DNA from: Deltaproteobacteria bacterium
GTDB taxonomy: Bacteria; Myxococcota; Myxococcia; Myxococcales; JAHFDP01
Length of the DNA stretch: 42,761 bases
NCBI GenBank assembly: GCA_023248955.1
Contig: JAHFDP010000030.1
Location: forward strand, 1-42,761
Direction of reading: 5' to 3'
Both the position numbers and the translations under genes were made by a program. Within the stretch, counting starts at the first letter, position 1. Each line of letters starts with the position of its first letter. Shown piece after piece: positions 24,616 to 32,475 of this stretch. The notes beneath the pieces were generated by a model, which searched no databases, was not told the DNA's origin, and saw nothing but the letters and a program-made list of their open reading frames with translations.

Positions 24616-25345
24616 CCTGCGCGTGAAAATTTTCGCGGACGGTGCTGACGAAAACGGGATTCGCGAAATCGCGAAGAAGCCGTTCATCGCGGGCTTCACC
24701 ACCAACCCGACATTGATGCGCAAGGCTGGCGTTGTCGACTACAAGGCCTTCGCGCGCACCGTGTTGACGGTGATTGGCGCGCGGCCGATCTCGTTCGAAG
24801 TTTTCTCGGACGATTTTTCGGAGATGGAAGATCAGGCGCTGGAAATTGCGTCGTGGGCTGAAAACGTCTTCGTGAAAATCCCGGTTACCAACACGAAAGG
24901 CGAACCGACCGATGCACTCATCGATCGGCTGGCGCGCGCGGGCGTGCGGCAAAACGTCACGGCGCTGATGACGGTGGAACAGGTGGCGCGCGTCTCAGCC
25001 GTGCTGGGCGCGAAGGTGCCGTCGTTCATTTCGGTGTTCGCGGGCCGTGTCGCCGACACTGGACGCGATCCGTTGCCGATCATGCGCGCGGCACTCGAAA
25101 CCATGACGCCACGACCGAACCAGGGGCTCATCTGGGCCAGCCCGCGCGAGCTACTGAATGTAGTCCAGGCCAGTGAGATTGGTTGTCATGTCATCACCGT
25201 CACCAACGACATCTTGGCCAAGCTGAACCTGCTCGGGAAAGATCTCGATGGCTATTCGCTCGACACGGTGAAGATGTTTTTCAACGACGCGAAAGCAGCG
25301 GGGTTTTCGCTGGCGACGACACTGCGGATGAAGCGACCGGCGTAG
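24602..25345 (+). CDS. Transaldolase / fructose-6-phosphate-aldolase-family protein
   Basis: The 247-residue product has the class I aldolase barrel: VKIFADGADENGI at about 8-20, KKPFIAGFTTNPTLMRKAG at about 25-43, and FVKIPVTNTKG with the Schiff-base Lys at 92. The later strands read ALMTVEQV, FISVFAGRVADTGRDP and IGCHVITVTNDIL. Transaldolase moves a dihydroxyacetone unit between fructose-6-phosphate and erythrose-4-phosphate, giving sedoheptulose-7-phosphate. Overlap with the SIS isomerase gene suggests channelling of that heptulose toward a nucleotide-activated heptose. The length is between FSA (about 220) and long transaldolases (about 315). It converges with the small gene at 25346 with no spacer. 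Confidence 0.9.
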   Translation: MSVANLRVKIFADGADENGIREIAKKPFIAGFTTNPTLMRKAGVVDYKAFARTVLTVIGARPISFEVFSDDFSEMEDQALEIASWAENVFVKIPVTNTKGEPTDALIDRLARAGVRQNVTALMTVEQVARVSAVLGAKVPSFISVFAGRVADTGRDPLPIMRAALETMTPRPNQGLIWASPRELLNVVQASEIGCHVITVTNDILAKLNLLGKDLDGYSLDTVKMFFNDAKAAGFSLATTLRMKRPA

Positions 25346-25546
25346 TTATTTTGTAGTTACGTTCGTCTTCACTTCACGCGCCCGAAAGGCAACCGCCGCG
25401 CGGGCCTGTCCGCTAAGCCGCTTGAGTTCGACCACCATCTGAAACTTCTTTTCGAAAGGGAGTCGCGCCAGCTCCTTGCGCCGTGCCTGCTTGGCCGCGA
25501 CGATCCGTTCGAGCATTTCTTTCTTGGTAACGCCGCCACTACCCAC
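25346..25546 (-). CDS. Small basic protein, last gene of the coiled-coil/nucleotidyltransferase module
   Basis: The 66-residue product starts at a GTG that overlaps the nucleotidyltransferase stop by eight bases; an in-frame ATG at 25516 is an alternative. It is Lys/Arg-rich with a predicted helical core, MLERIVAAKQARRKELARLP, followed by FEKKFQMVVELKRLSG. I do not recognise a named family, but its size, charge and coupling to a nucleotidyltransferase gene suggest a partner or antitoxin-like protein. A longer in-frame reading up to 25606 lies inside the neighbour and looks like shadow sequence. It converges with transaldolase, the two stops being adjacent. Confidence 0.55.
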   Translation of the reverse strand: MGSGGVTKKEMLERIVAAKQARRKELARLPFEKKFQMVVELKRLSGQARAAVAFRAREVKTNVTTK

Positions 25547-26069
25547 GAGAAGCCTCCAGGAAATCGCGCCAGCGCTGTACGAGACCGTGTCTTTGAAGAA
25601 TAGCATCGAGCTGGCCTTGATTCAGCGGTTCGCGGCCAGTCTCCAAGAGATGCTGAATTCTGAGCTTGTCCTTGGCTCGATTCGTTTGCAGCGCAATCGC
25701 GACGGCGTGTTCCGCGGAGAACACGCGCGTCCTTTGCTTTCCAACGGAAATAGATTCGGCTTGAGCCACCGCCTCCTGCAACAGTGGTGTGGTTTCCGGG
25801 AGGATCTGAACCGGGAATCCTTCGATAAGGACAGCGTCACCCTCGGGCATGTAGCCAAGCGATGCCAGGTCCGCGTAGAGCTTGTCGAGCAACACAAGCC
25901 CGCCCTGACTTGTCGGCAGATCCGCGAACACGTCGAGATCGCGCGTCTCGAAGGGCTCCGCATAGAAAACGAACGCAAAGGCCCCGCCGATCGCATAGGG
26001 CCCGATGGTGCCTTTGCGTTCGAGCTCGTTTAACCGCTCGATGATTTTTTCGAGGTCCGGCGTAGCCAC
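25539..26069 (-). CDS. AbiEii/MNT-like nucleotidyltransferase-fold protein
   Basis: The 176-residue product starts at a GTG directly after the stop of the coiled-coil gene. The fold signature is AIGGAFAFVFYAEPFETRDLDVF: Gly28-Gly29 followed by Asp44 and Asp46 as the metal-binding pair. GFPVQILP then supplies the central strand, and FSAEHAVAIALQTNRAKDKLRI the C-terminal helix with Lys-Asp, all typical of the AbiEii/MNT group of nucleotidyltransferases. Members include toxins of type IV and HEPN/MNT systems, but also uncharacterised housekeeping proteins. The neighbouring coiled-coil and small basic proteins look like its partners. No HEPN protein is present. Confidence 0.75.
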   Translation of the reverse strand: MATPDLEKIIERLNELERKGTIGPYAIGGAFAFVFYAEPFETRDLDVFADLPTSQGGLVLLDKLYADLASLGYMPEGDAVLIEGFPVQILPETTPLLQEAVAQAESISVGKQRTRVFSAEHAVAIALQTNRAKDKLRIQHLLETGREPLNQGQLDAILQRHGLVQRWRDFLEASRG

Positions 26070-27092
26070 CTATCCCTGCCCAACCCGCGTCTTGGCCTGT
26101 TCCATGGCAATCTTGTTGATGTGCGCGAGCGCATTCGCACCCGACGCGCCCTCGATGGCCTTCATGGCGATGTCCTGAACCTGCTTCTTCGCCTCGTCGA
26201 GTTGCCGCGAGAGCAGCTCGATCTGCCCCACCTGGCGCGCCGCCGCCTCCTCCAGCGACTTGACGCGGAAGTCGGACATCTTCTTCTCGGCTTCGCTGTC
26301 CCGTTTCAAGAGGACAATCTGCTGCTCGAAGCTTTGTTTGGTTGCCTCGGAGCCCTGGGCCGCCGCACGCTCCCGCTCGTCCTTGAGCCGGGCAGGAAAA
26401 CTCTCCGATTCCTGCTTGTAGCGCGCGAATTCGCTCTCGCTCGCCTTCAACGCCACCTCGCGGTCGTGCCAGCTCTTCTCCAGCGCGTCCTGCTTTTCCT
26501 TGTTCTTTTTTTCCTGCACACGAACCTGCTCCTCGTACTGATCCTGCGCCTTCTTGCGATCGAGGGCTTTCTTGTACTCGTAGTCGTCGGTCTCGCGCTG
26601 ACGCTGCTTTTTCTGTGCCTCGTCGCTTTCCTTTTGCTCGCGAAGCTGCGCCTGTTTTTCTTCCGCCCAAGAGGTGCGCTGCACGGAGATTTCCGCCTCG
26701 AGCTTTTCTTGCTGAAGCCGGTACTCCTCCGTCAGGTAGTCGAGTGCCGTGGCGGCAACGTCGAGCTTGTGGAGCCGCTCTAGCTCCCGGGTTTCCAACG
26801 CCACTGCTTCGCGCAATCCCGTGAGCTGCTCGACTTCGGAAACCAGCTTGGCCGAGACCTCGGCCAGCGCCTTCGAAATCTCCAAGTTGAGGTCGGAAGT
26901 TCGATGGACCACCGATTCCACCGACGCGCCTGAAACTGCGTGACGGATCTCGGCCGCCTTGTGCCGCGCGAGCTCGTCATCTTTGACGGTGGCGTTTTCT
27001 TTCGTCTCGGAAACGTCCTCGCGAATCTTGTCGAACTCTTCCTGGACTTCGGTTTTGGTGCGCCGTGGGCGCGGGTTTGCGGTTCTCGCCAT
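26070..27092 (-). CDS. Coiled-coil protein of unknown function
   Basis: The 340-residue product is rich in Glu, Lys, Gln and Ala with long heptad-like stretches from about residue 60 to 310, for example WAEEKQAQLREQKESDEAQ and RKKAQDQYEEQVRVQEKKNK. The N-terminus is basic and Pro/Arg-rich (ARTANPRPRRTKTEVQ), and the C-terminus has ASGANALAHINKIAMEQAKT. No signal peptide or membrane segment is visible, so it is probably cytoplasmic and oligomeric. The gene precedes a nucleotidyltransferase gene with no spacer (TAG then GTG). It may act as scaffold or sensor for the nucleotidyltransferase. I do not recognise a family. Confidence 0.75.
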   Translation of the reverse strand: MARTANPRPRRTKTEVQEEFDKIREDVSETKENATVKDDELARHKAAEIRHAVSGASVESVVHRTSDLNLEISKALAEVSAKLVSEVEQLTGLREAVALETRELERLHKLDVAATALDYLTEEYRLQQEKLEAEISVQRTSWAEEKQAQLREQKESDEAQKKQRQRETDDYEYKKALDRKKAQDQYEEQVRVQEKKNKEKQDALEKSWHDREVALKASESEFARYKQESESFPARLKDERERAAAQGSEATKQSFEQQIVLLKRDSEAEKKMSDFRVKSLEEAAARQVGQIELLSRQLDEAKKQVQDIAMKAIEGASGANALAHINKIAMEQAKTRVGQG

Positions 27093-27153
27093 GGTGTTTC
27101 TCCTTGTGAGAAAAACCTACCACGGGGGTCTGACATCGGCGGTCGATTTGTAA

Positions 27154-28842
27154 TTACGATCCGAACAACGGCTGATACCCGGGCTTCCAAGCGCGATCGA
27201 GCATCAGCGTCGCGCCGACTTGCAAGCTCTGCCCGAGCGCGTCCGTCGACGGAACCTTGCCACGCACGCCGAGCCAATCGGTGAGGAGCCCCATGCGGAA
27301 CCAGCCGCCGATGGGAACCGTGAGCGTGAACGTTCCCCGTGCGGAGAGTCCGATCACGTCGAGATCGTCCGGCTCGCTTTCGCCGGCGGGCGGAAAATAG
27401 GTGAGGGAGCTGTCGAGCGCGGCCTGCACGACGCCGAACCCTTTGGCGAGTTTCAAGCCCCACATGAAGCCGGTCTGCAATCGTCGCCCGGCCGTTTTGG
27501 CGAAGTCGTTTTGGGCGACGAATCCCGCGCGTAGCTCTTGCAGAAAGCCGCCGGGAAAGAGACCCGCGCCCACGGTGCCCGAGGGGTAAGAGCGGCGCAG
27601 GAGCAGCGTGCGCGTGCCGTCGGGTTGGTCGATTTCACCATGGTTGAATTCGGTTTCGTAACGTCCGCGCAAGAAGGGAACGAGATCGTAATTCTCTTTT
27701 CCAAGTCCGAGCTTGAACGTCTTCACTCGCAACTCCGTCTCCGGAAGAAGCTGATCTTCGAGCCGCCGTTGCGCCAGGGGAAGAACGCCGTCGAGCGACG
27801 GAAAATAGGTGCGGTTGAATCGGAACACCACATCGCTTTTCCAAGTCAGCTCGGCGCGGTCGTAGGTGGCGGCGACGGTTCCGCGCGCGTTGACGGTGTG
27901 GAAATCCGGCAGCGCGAGCCGCTGTTCGCGAATGTGCGCGAAGCGGTCGCCCGTGTCGGTGGCCTTGTTGGCCAAAAAGACGCCACCGATTTGGTCGAGC
28001 TGAACGAGCCACAACGGGTGCGGCGGGCCGTCACTGGTGAGCCGGGAACGAAGCGCCGCGTTGTAAGACGCGGTAAGACCGCCGTTCTCGTCACGCAGGG
28101 CACGCAGGCCGGCAATGTCGTTGTCGCCCGTGCTCGGCCCGTCCTCGAACGTCTTGCCTTTGAGGAGTGACTCGAAGGCGGGGTCCGACAGGAGAGAGCT
28201 CACCAGCACCGTCCGGTAGCTCTGTTTCTCATCGAGAGGCCGGCCGTCGATGAGCATCTTGTCGGCGTCGAATCCCGTGAAGACAAGCTTGGTATCACCG
28301 ACGGCTGCGCGAGAAAGCCCGATCAATTCAGCGCCAGAAAGCTGCGTCGCCATCAACCGGTCCGAGGTGCTCGACGAAAGCATCCCGATCACGGCCGCGT
28401 CCATCGAACCACCGGAATTAACGTTGATGTCACCGTCTCGGGTCATGCCGACTTCGCTGTTCATGGCTTCGCGCGCCAGGTTCGTCTCCAGCGAATGCCA
28501 AAGCGATGAGGTCCAGCCGACCTGCGCGGTTACACCATGGCCCGGCTCCTCGTCCCAGCGCGCGCGCTTTTGGAGAGCCGCGTCGCCACCGATGACCTCT
28601 TCCGTCGCGGGGAGCAGTGTGTCGGCACCCGCGCGCAGAGTAGCGCTCCCGGCCTGTGCGAACGTTTTTCGCAAATCGAGATCGGGTGGACTATCGAAGG
28701 TGACGGGCAGGGTGCGGTGTTCAGCTGCGCGCACGAACGCGCCCGCCGCGAGGCCATTGAAAGAAGATGCCGTAAACGCTCTCCAGAAACGGGATGGCGG
28801 GATCGAGCAACGTGAGCTTGCGATCGGTCGCCGCGATCGCAT
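27154..28842 (-). CDS. Secreted 5'-nucleotidase-C-like / beta-barrel-like protein, C-terminal fragment after a frameshift
   Basis: This frame holds about 540 meaningful residues. Sequence upstream of about 28765 in this frame is shadow, and the real N-terminus is the fragment at 28721-29095. The first part resembles the 5'-nucleotidase C-terminal domain: INVNSGGSMDAAVIGM, then LMATQLSGAELIGLSRAAVG and a YRTVLVSSLLSD strand. The rest (from about residue 310) consists of alternating strands rich in aromatic residues, such as ELTWKSDVVFRFNRTYFPSL and GWFRMGLLTDWLGVRGK, resembling an outer-membrane beta barrel. Metal-binding metallophosphatase motifs are not visible. Removing one base from the A-run at 28760-28762 joins both fragments into one 646-residue protein. 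It lies 61 bases upstream of the coiled-coil gene. Confidence 0.55.
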   Translation of the reverse strand: MRSRRPIASSRCSIPPSRFWRAFTASSFNGLAAGAFVRAAEHRTLPVTFDSPPDLDLRKTFAQAGSATLRAGADTLLPATEEVIGGDAALQKRARWDEEPGHGVTAQVGWTSSLWHSLETNLAREAMNSEVGMTRDGDINVNSGGSMDAAVIGMLSSSTSDRLMATQLSGAELIGLSRAAVGDTKLVFTGFDADKMLIDGRPLDEKQSYRTVLVSSLLSDPAFESLLKGKTFEDGPSTGDNDIAGLRALRDENGGLTASYNAALRSRLTSDGPPHPLWLVQLDQIGGVFLANKATDTGDRFAHIREQRLALPDFHTVNARGTVAATYDRAELTWKSDVVFRFNRTYFPSLDGVLPLAQRRLEDQLLPETELRVKTFKLGLGKENYDLVPFLRGRYETEFNHGEIDQPDGTRTLLLRRSYPSGTVGAGLFPGGFLQELRAGFVAQNDFAKTAGRRLQTGFMWGLKLAKGFGVVQAALDSSLTYFPPAGESEPDDLDVIGLSARGTFTLTVPIGGWFRMGLLTDWLGVRGKVPSTDALGQSLQVGATLMLDRAWKPGYQPLFGS

Positions 28843-29095
28843 CAGCGGGAATCAGCGAGTCGCCCGGCCGGGTCGGCGACAACACGAATCGACCATTGTC
28901 GTGCAGCACGCCGAACCCCGTTTCGCGCAGCGTGAACGTTGTCCCGGTTGGCGGCGTGCTGTCGAGGAGGTAATCGAATTCGGGAACACTGCACGTGAAG
29001 CCATCGAGCCCGCCGCCGCGGCCGTCGTAGACGATTGAGAGATCGGCGGATGTTCCAGAGGACGCAGCTAGGATCGCAACGGCGAAGGTGAACAT
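28721..29095 (-). CDS. N-terminal fragment of the frameshifted secreted protein (signal peptide)
   Basis: The frame encodes 124 residues. A signal peptide, MFTFAVAILAASSGTSA, is followed by DLSIVYDGRGGGLDGFTC and about 75 further residues reaching LESVYGIFFQ. From there it continues sensibly only in the other frame, as NGLAAGAFVRAAEHRTLP; the last residues here (WPRGGRVRARS) are out-of-frame. The family of the N-terminal part is not recognised; a diverged 5'-nucleotidase N-terminus is possible but its metal ligands are missing. Either the gene is broken or the assembly carries a one-base error. Confidence 0.55.
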   Translation of the reverse strand: MFTFAVAILAASSGTSADLSIVYDGRGGGLDGFTCSVPEFDYLLDSTPPTGTTFTLRETGFGVLHDNGRFVLSPTRPGDSLIPADAIAATDRKLTLLDPAIPFLESVYGIFFQWPRGGRVRARS

Positions 29096-29179
29096 CGCGG
29101 CATCATCGAGATGCCCGAGGTGAAAACAATCCTATCACGTAGGGTTCGTTGGCTCCGCGACAAAGCCTTGCGCGTGGCT

Positions 29180-30295
29180 CTATCCCTCGGCCGGAACGGT
29201 ATCGGCCGCTACCGTGGCGTCATCGTCGGCGCCAGGATCGCTCGCAACCGTGTCGTTCGCCGCATCGTCACTCATCGCAACCGCTCCCTCTTCCCCGTCA
29301 TCCGCCACCTGCTGCGCGCGAACGAGCGCATCGATCAACTTGGCCGCAGACGCTCGCGCATCCTGGTGGTTGGAATCGTCGGTGAGATCCCATCCAAGCA
29401 TCGAAGCAAATGCCCCGGTGAGCCCGTGGCTGACCCTGCCGCCGTTGTAGGACTTGTCGAGCACCAGGATCGCCTCGCTCGTCACTAAGGCTAGTAGAAC
29501 GTAAGTGGATCCCGCCGTGATCGCTTTTGCGGTCAGCCCGGCCGCGGCGACCGAAGCTCGGGCGGTGCTTGCTGCGATGGCAGCCTGCACTGCTGCGCCG
29601 GAGCCGTTGGCGAGAATTTCAATCCGCGCTTTGACCATGGCCACGGCTCGTTCCACCACGGGAGCGAATCCTTCCACGGCAATTCCGCGCTTAACAAATT
29701 GTTCCGCGTCCTCGACGGAGAATTCATAGGGCGAGCTTTTGGCCGCCGCGCGGTAGGCCTCCCATGCGTTGCGGAACGCCATCTCCAGCGCTTTCAAGCG
29801 CGCCGCATTTGCTTCGAGGCTGGCAGCGCGAAGGCTCGCGGCCTCGATTTGGGTCGCCGCAACGCGGGCGGAGCCAAGGGCCGCACTGGCGGAAACGAAA
29901 AACCAACTCGTCAACAGCGATTGGGTGATGTCGTCAACCTCGTCATTGTTCTGCTGAAGGTCGCTGTAGTGAACCTCCAAGCAGTCGAGCGCGTCGGACA
30001 TCAACTTGAGCTTGCCCTTTGTCGGCACCTGGTTGCTTTCCCGCGCGTCGTAGATGATTTCGAAAACGTGGGTCAGGTCGTTTAAGGCAGGCTCGTACGC
30101 TGGCGAAGACGTCACTGATTGATGGTTCAACGCCGCGGATTGGAGTGCCGCGGAGAGCGAGGCCACAGATCGCAACGCCGTTTGACAAAGAAAGCCGTCC
30201 TTGACCGCTTCAGCCTGCGACTGGAGCGGAACGGCTTGCGGTGCACACGCCTGCGCGAAGAAAGCAGTGGCGACGATGGATGAGATGATGCGCAA
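29180..30295 (-). CDS. Putative lipoprotein of unknown function with acidic C-terminal tail
   Basis: The 371-residue product starts at TTG with AGGGAG five bases upstream. The N-terminus MRIISSIVATAFFAQACAPQ is a signal peptide ending in a Cys at position 17, a lipobox-like site (Ala-Gln-Ala-Cys). The middle is Ala-rich and helical (ARVAATQIEAASLRAASLEA), with one hydrophobic stretch at about 260-285 (AKAITAGSTYVLLALVTSEA). The C-terminus is Asp/Ala-rich (SDDAANDTVASDPGADDDAT). No known domain is recognised. Longer in-frame sequence upstream (to 30667) runs into the haem A synthase gene on the other strand and is not protein-like. It is divergent from haem A synthase, with 207 bases between the starts. 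Confidence 0.65.
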   Translation of the reverse strand: MRIISSIVATAFFAQACAPQAVPLQSQAEAVKDGFLCQTALRSVASLSAALQSAALNHQSVTSSPAYEPALNDLTHVFEIIYDARESNQVPTKGKLKLMSDALDCLEVHYSDLQQNNDEVDDITQSLLTSWFFVSASAALGSARVAATQIEAASLRAASLEANAARLKALEMAFRNAWEAYRAAAKSSPYEFSVEDAEQFVKRGIAVEGFAPVVERAVAMVKARIEILANGSGAAVQAAIAASTARASVAAAGLTAKAITAGSTYVLLALVTSEAILVLDKSYNGGRVSHGLTGAFASMLGWDLTDDSNHQDARASAAKLIDALVRAQQVADDGEEGAVAMSDDAANDTVASDPGADDDATVAADTVPAEG

Positions 30296-30300
30296 GGTAA

Positions 30301-30306
30301 CTCCCT
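30301..30306 (-). promoter_or_regulatory. Ribosome-binding site deciding a TTG start
   Basis: On the minus strand this reads AGGGAG, five bases before the TTG at 30293-30295, which is directly followed by a lipoprotein-type signal peptide. This fixes the start of the lipoprotein gene. Confidence 0.6.
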
Positions 30307-30502
30307 TTGTTGCGTGACCATCAATCCAAGTTTGGTGCCAAGGCGTTGGCGCCGACGATTCCTCCCAAATGTCCGATTTCGTTGGCTGCGAGACGGCGAC
30401 GTGAATACGTGTGGAGTACCCGTGCGCGCCGCTGGTGCATGAATGCGCCACTCTGGAGCGCGCCTTGACCGCGCCCGGGTCGCTTGTTAGACGCCCCCTC
30501 GG

Positions 30503-31552
30503 ATGTCCACGCACCGTTTCGCCATCGTCACCGCCGCGACCGCGTTCTTGTTGCTGCTGGTCGGTGGGCTCGTGCATGCGACCGGTTCGTCGCTCGCCTG
30601 TCCGGACTGGCCCACTTGCTACGGCACGTTGGCTCCGCCCATGGTCGGCGCCGTTCTCATCGAGCATTCACACCGGTTGCTCGCTTCGACGGTCGGCGTC
30701 TTGACGATGCTGCTGGCCATTTTGGTTGGGCAGCGGCAGAGCGTCTGGCCGTTTGTTGCTCTGGCCGTGGCGCTCGCGATTACCGGCGTGGGGATGGGAT
30801 TTCGCAGCATTCCGCTCGGGGCACTCGGTGCCGTAGCGGTTCTCGTGGCGATCGTCGCCGCGACTTCTGGCGCGCAGCGCGGCGTTCGCGTGTTGGCCAT
30901 CAGCGCGGTCGGGCTCGTTCTCTTGCAAGGTCTGCTCGGTGGGCTCGTCGTCCTCTACAAATTGCCGCTCTACGCGCGCACGCTGCACACCGCCACGTCG
31001 CTGATCTTTTTCGCTACGCTGCTCGCGCTTGTTGTGCGAACCGCGCCCTCGCGGATGGCTGCACCGCTCGCTCGCGGACCGCGTGGATGGATTTTGGCCG
31101 CGGTACTGTTGACCTATGCGCAGATGCTCGTGGGCGCTTTCGTGCACCATACCGGCGCGGGATTGGCGTGCAATACAACCATTATCACTTGTAATAACAC
31201 CCTCTGGCCCGCGGCCGGAGAAGGGCAGGGACCGGCGTTGTTGCAGCTCGCGCACCGCGTTGTCGCCCTACTCGTTGCGGTGCTCGTGATCATCGCTGCT
31301 CGCGAAGGTGCGCGTGCGAATCGTCTCTTCGCCGCGGCCGCGCCGGTGCTGGTTGGCGTGCAGATTCTCCTCGGCGTGGTGACCGTCAAAACGTTCCTCG
31401 GTATCGCGCCAGCGGTCGCGCATCTGGGTGTCGGTGCGCTTCTTCTCGCCGATCTCTGGCTACTCTTTTTGTCAACTGGCGCGGCGCCTTCGATTGCGGT
31501 CCCAACTCCGAACGCGCCGATCGCTTCGGCCGAGTTTGTGGCGGTCCGTTAA
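30503..31552 (+). CDS. ctaA: Haem A synthase (CtaA/COX15 family)
   Basis: The 349-residue product has eight hydrophobic segments arranged as two four-helix halves. Conserved sites include GGLVHATGSSLACPDWPTCYG with a Cys pair at about 33-39, EHSHRLLAS (His), LHTATS (His), the second-half GAFVHHTGAGLACNTT, and LAHRVVALL (His). These His residues bind the haem substrate and cofactor. The enzyme oxidises haem O to haem A for aa3-type cytochrome oxidase. It is first in an operon with haem O synthase, an ABC-2 exporter and a DUF420 protein, and overlaps haem O synthase by one base (TAATG). Confidence 0.95.
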   Translation: MSTHRFAIVTAATAFLLLLVGGLVHATGSSLACPDWPTCYGTLAPPMVGAVLIEHSHRLLASTVGVLTMLLAILVGQRQSVWPFVALAVALAITGVGMGFRSIPLGALGAVAVLVAIVAATSGAQRGVRVLAISAVGLVLLQGLLGGLVVLYKLPLYARTLHTATSLIFFATLLALVVRTAPSRMAAPLARGPRGWILAAVLLTYAQMLVGAFVHHTGAGLACNTTIITCNNTLWPAAGEGQGPALLQLAHRVVALLVAVLVIIAAREGARANRLFAAAAPVLVGVQILLGVVTVKTFLGIAPAVAHLGVGALLLADLWLLFLSTGAAPSIAVPTPNAPIASAEFVAVR

Positions 31553-32475
31553 TGCCGCCGGCAACGACGATGGATCTCGCCTCCGAACGATCGTCCGGCC
31601 TCGTCGCGTTCCTGCGCGATTGCGCTGTCCTCGCGAAGCCGCGCCTCTCCGCGCTGGTGCTCGTCACCACGGCCTGCGGACTTTGGCTCGCGCCCGCGCA
31701 CGTTTCTGGGGCGCGCATCGCGCTCACGCTTATCGCCACTACGCTCGTCGTCGCCGCGGCGCAGACGCTCAACTGCTACCTCGAGCGCGACATCGACGCC
31801 CGCATGGTTCGCACACGCGAACGCCCGCTTCCCGCGCAGCGTCTCGATCCCCGCGTCGCGCTTTGGCAGGGGCTCGGACTCGCCGCAATCTCGTTGCCCG
31901 CGCTGACCTTTGGCGTGAATGCGCTCACCGGCCTCCTCGCCGCCATCGCGCTCGTCTCCTACGTGCTCGTCTACACACCGATGAAGCCACGCACGTCGCT
32001 CGCGGTCTTTGTCGGCGCGCTTCCCGGCGCCATTCCGCCGCTGCTCGGCTGGACCGCCGCCACGGGCTCCATCGACCCCGGTGGCCTCGGTCTTTTCAGT
32101 ATCCTTTTCGTTTGGCAGCTCCCGCACTTCTTGGCCATCGCCATCTACCTGCAAGAAGATTACGCGCGCGGCGGCATTCGCGTGGTCCCGCTCGCACGCG
32201 GCGACCTGTTCGCGAAATTGCTCATCATCGCCACCACCGCCGCGCTGGTGCCCGTTTCGCTCTCGCTCGTTCCGCTCGGCGTCGGCGGTGGTCTCTACTG
32301 GATCGCCGCGTCGGTGCTCGGCCTCATCTTCCTCGGCTGGAGCATGACCGGCCTGCTCGTCAAAACGAACGCGCGTTGGGCGCGCGGATTCTTCTTCGCT
32401 TCGCTCGTCTATCTCCCGCTCTTGCTCGGCGCGCTGATGGCGTCCAACACCGGAGGTGGACGGTGGACGCCGTGA
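31552..32475 (+). CDS. ctaB: Protohaem IX farnesyltransferase, haem O synthase (CtaB/COX10)
   Basis: The 307-residue product is a UbiA-superfamily membrane prenyltransferase with about eight helices. The first Asp-rich motif reads NCYLERDIDARMVRTRERPLP at about 75-95, and the second-half region YTPMKPRTSLAVFVGALPGA is typical of CtaB. It transfers a farnesyl group to haem B, making haem O for the next enzyme in the path. ATG at 31552 overlaps the haem A synthase stop. It ends just inside the ABC ATPase gene, so the oxidase-assembly operon is tightly coupled. Confidence 0.95.
   Translation: MPPATTMDLASERSSGLVAFLRDCAVLAKPRLSALVLVTTACGLWLAPAHVSGARIALTLIATTLVVAAAQTLNCYLERDIDARMVRTRERPLPAQRLDPRVALWQGLGLAAISLPALTFGVNALTGLLAAIALVSYVLVYTPMKPRTSLAVFVGALPGAIPPLLGWTAATGSIDPGGLGLFSILFVWQLPHFLAIAIYLQEDYARGGIRVVPLARGDLFAKLLIIATTAALVPVSLSLVPLGVGGGLYWIAASVLGLIFLGWSMTGLLVKTNARWARGFFFASLVYLPLLLGALMASNTGGGRWTP
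32452..32456 (+). promoter_or_regulatory. Ribosome-binding site deciding the ABC ATPase start
   Basis: GGAGG lies six bases before the GTG at 32463 but 18 before the ATG at 32475, so it favours the GTG start of the ATPase gene within the end of ctaB. Confidence 0.55.

Noticed and set aside
25837-26670. Gly/Arg-rich minus-strand frame over the nucleotidyltransferase and coiled-coil genes
   Set aside because: Its composition is typical of a frame-shifted shadow, and both real genes have clear motifs.
26121-26783. 220-residue plus-strand frame, hydrophobic and Leu-rich
   Set aside because: It is the mirror of the coiled-coil gene: Glu/Lys codons on the minus strand read as Leu/Phe on this strand.
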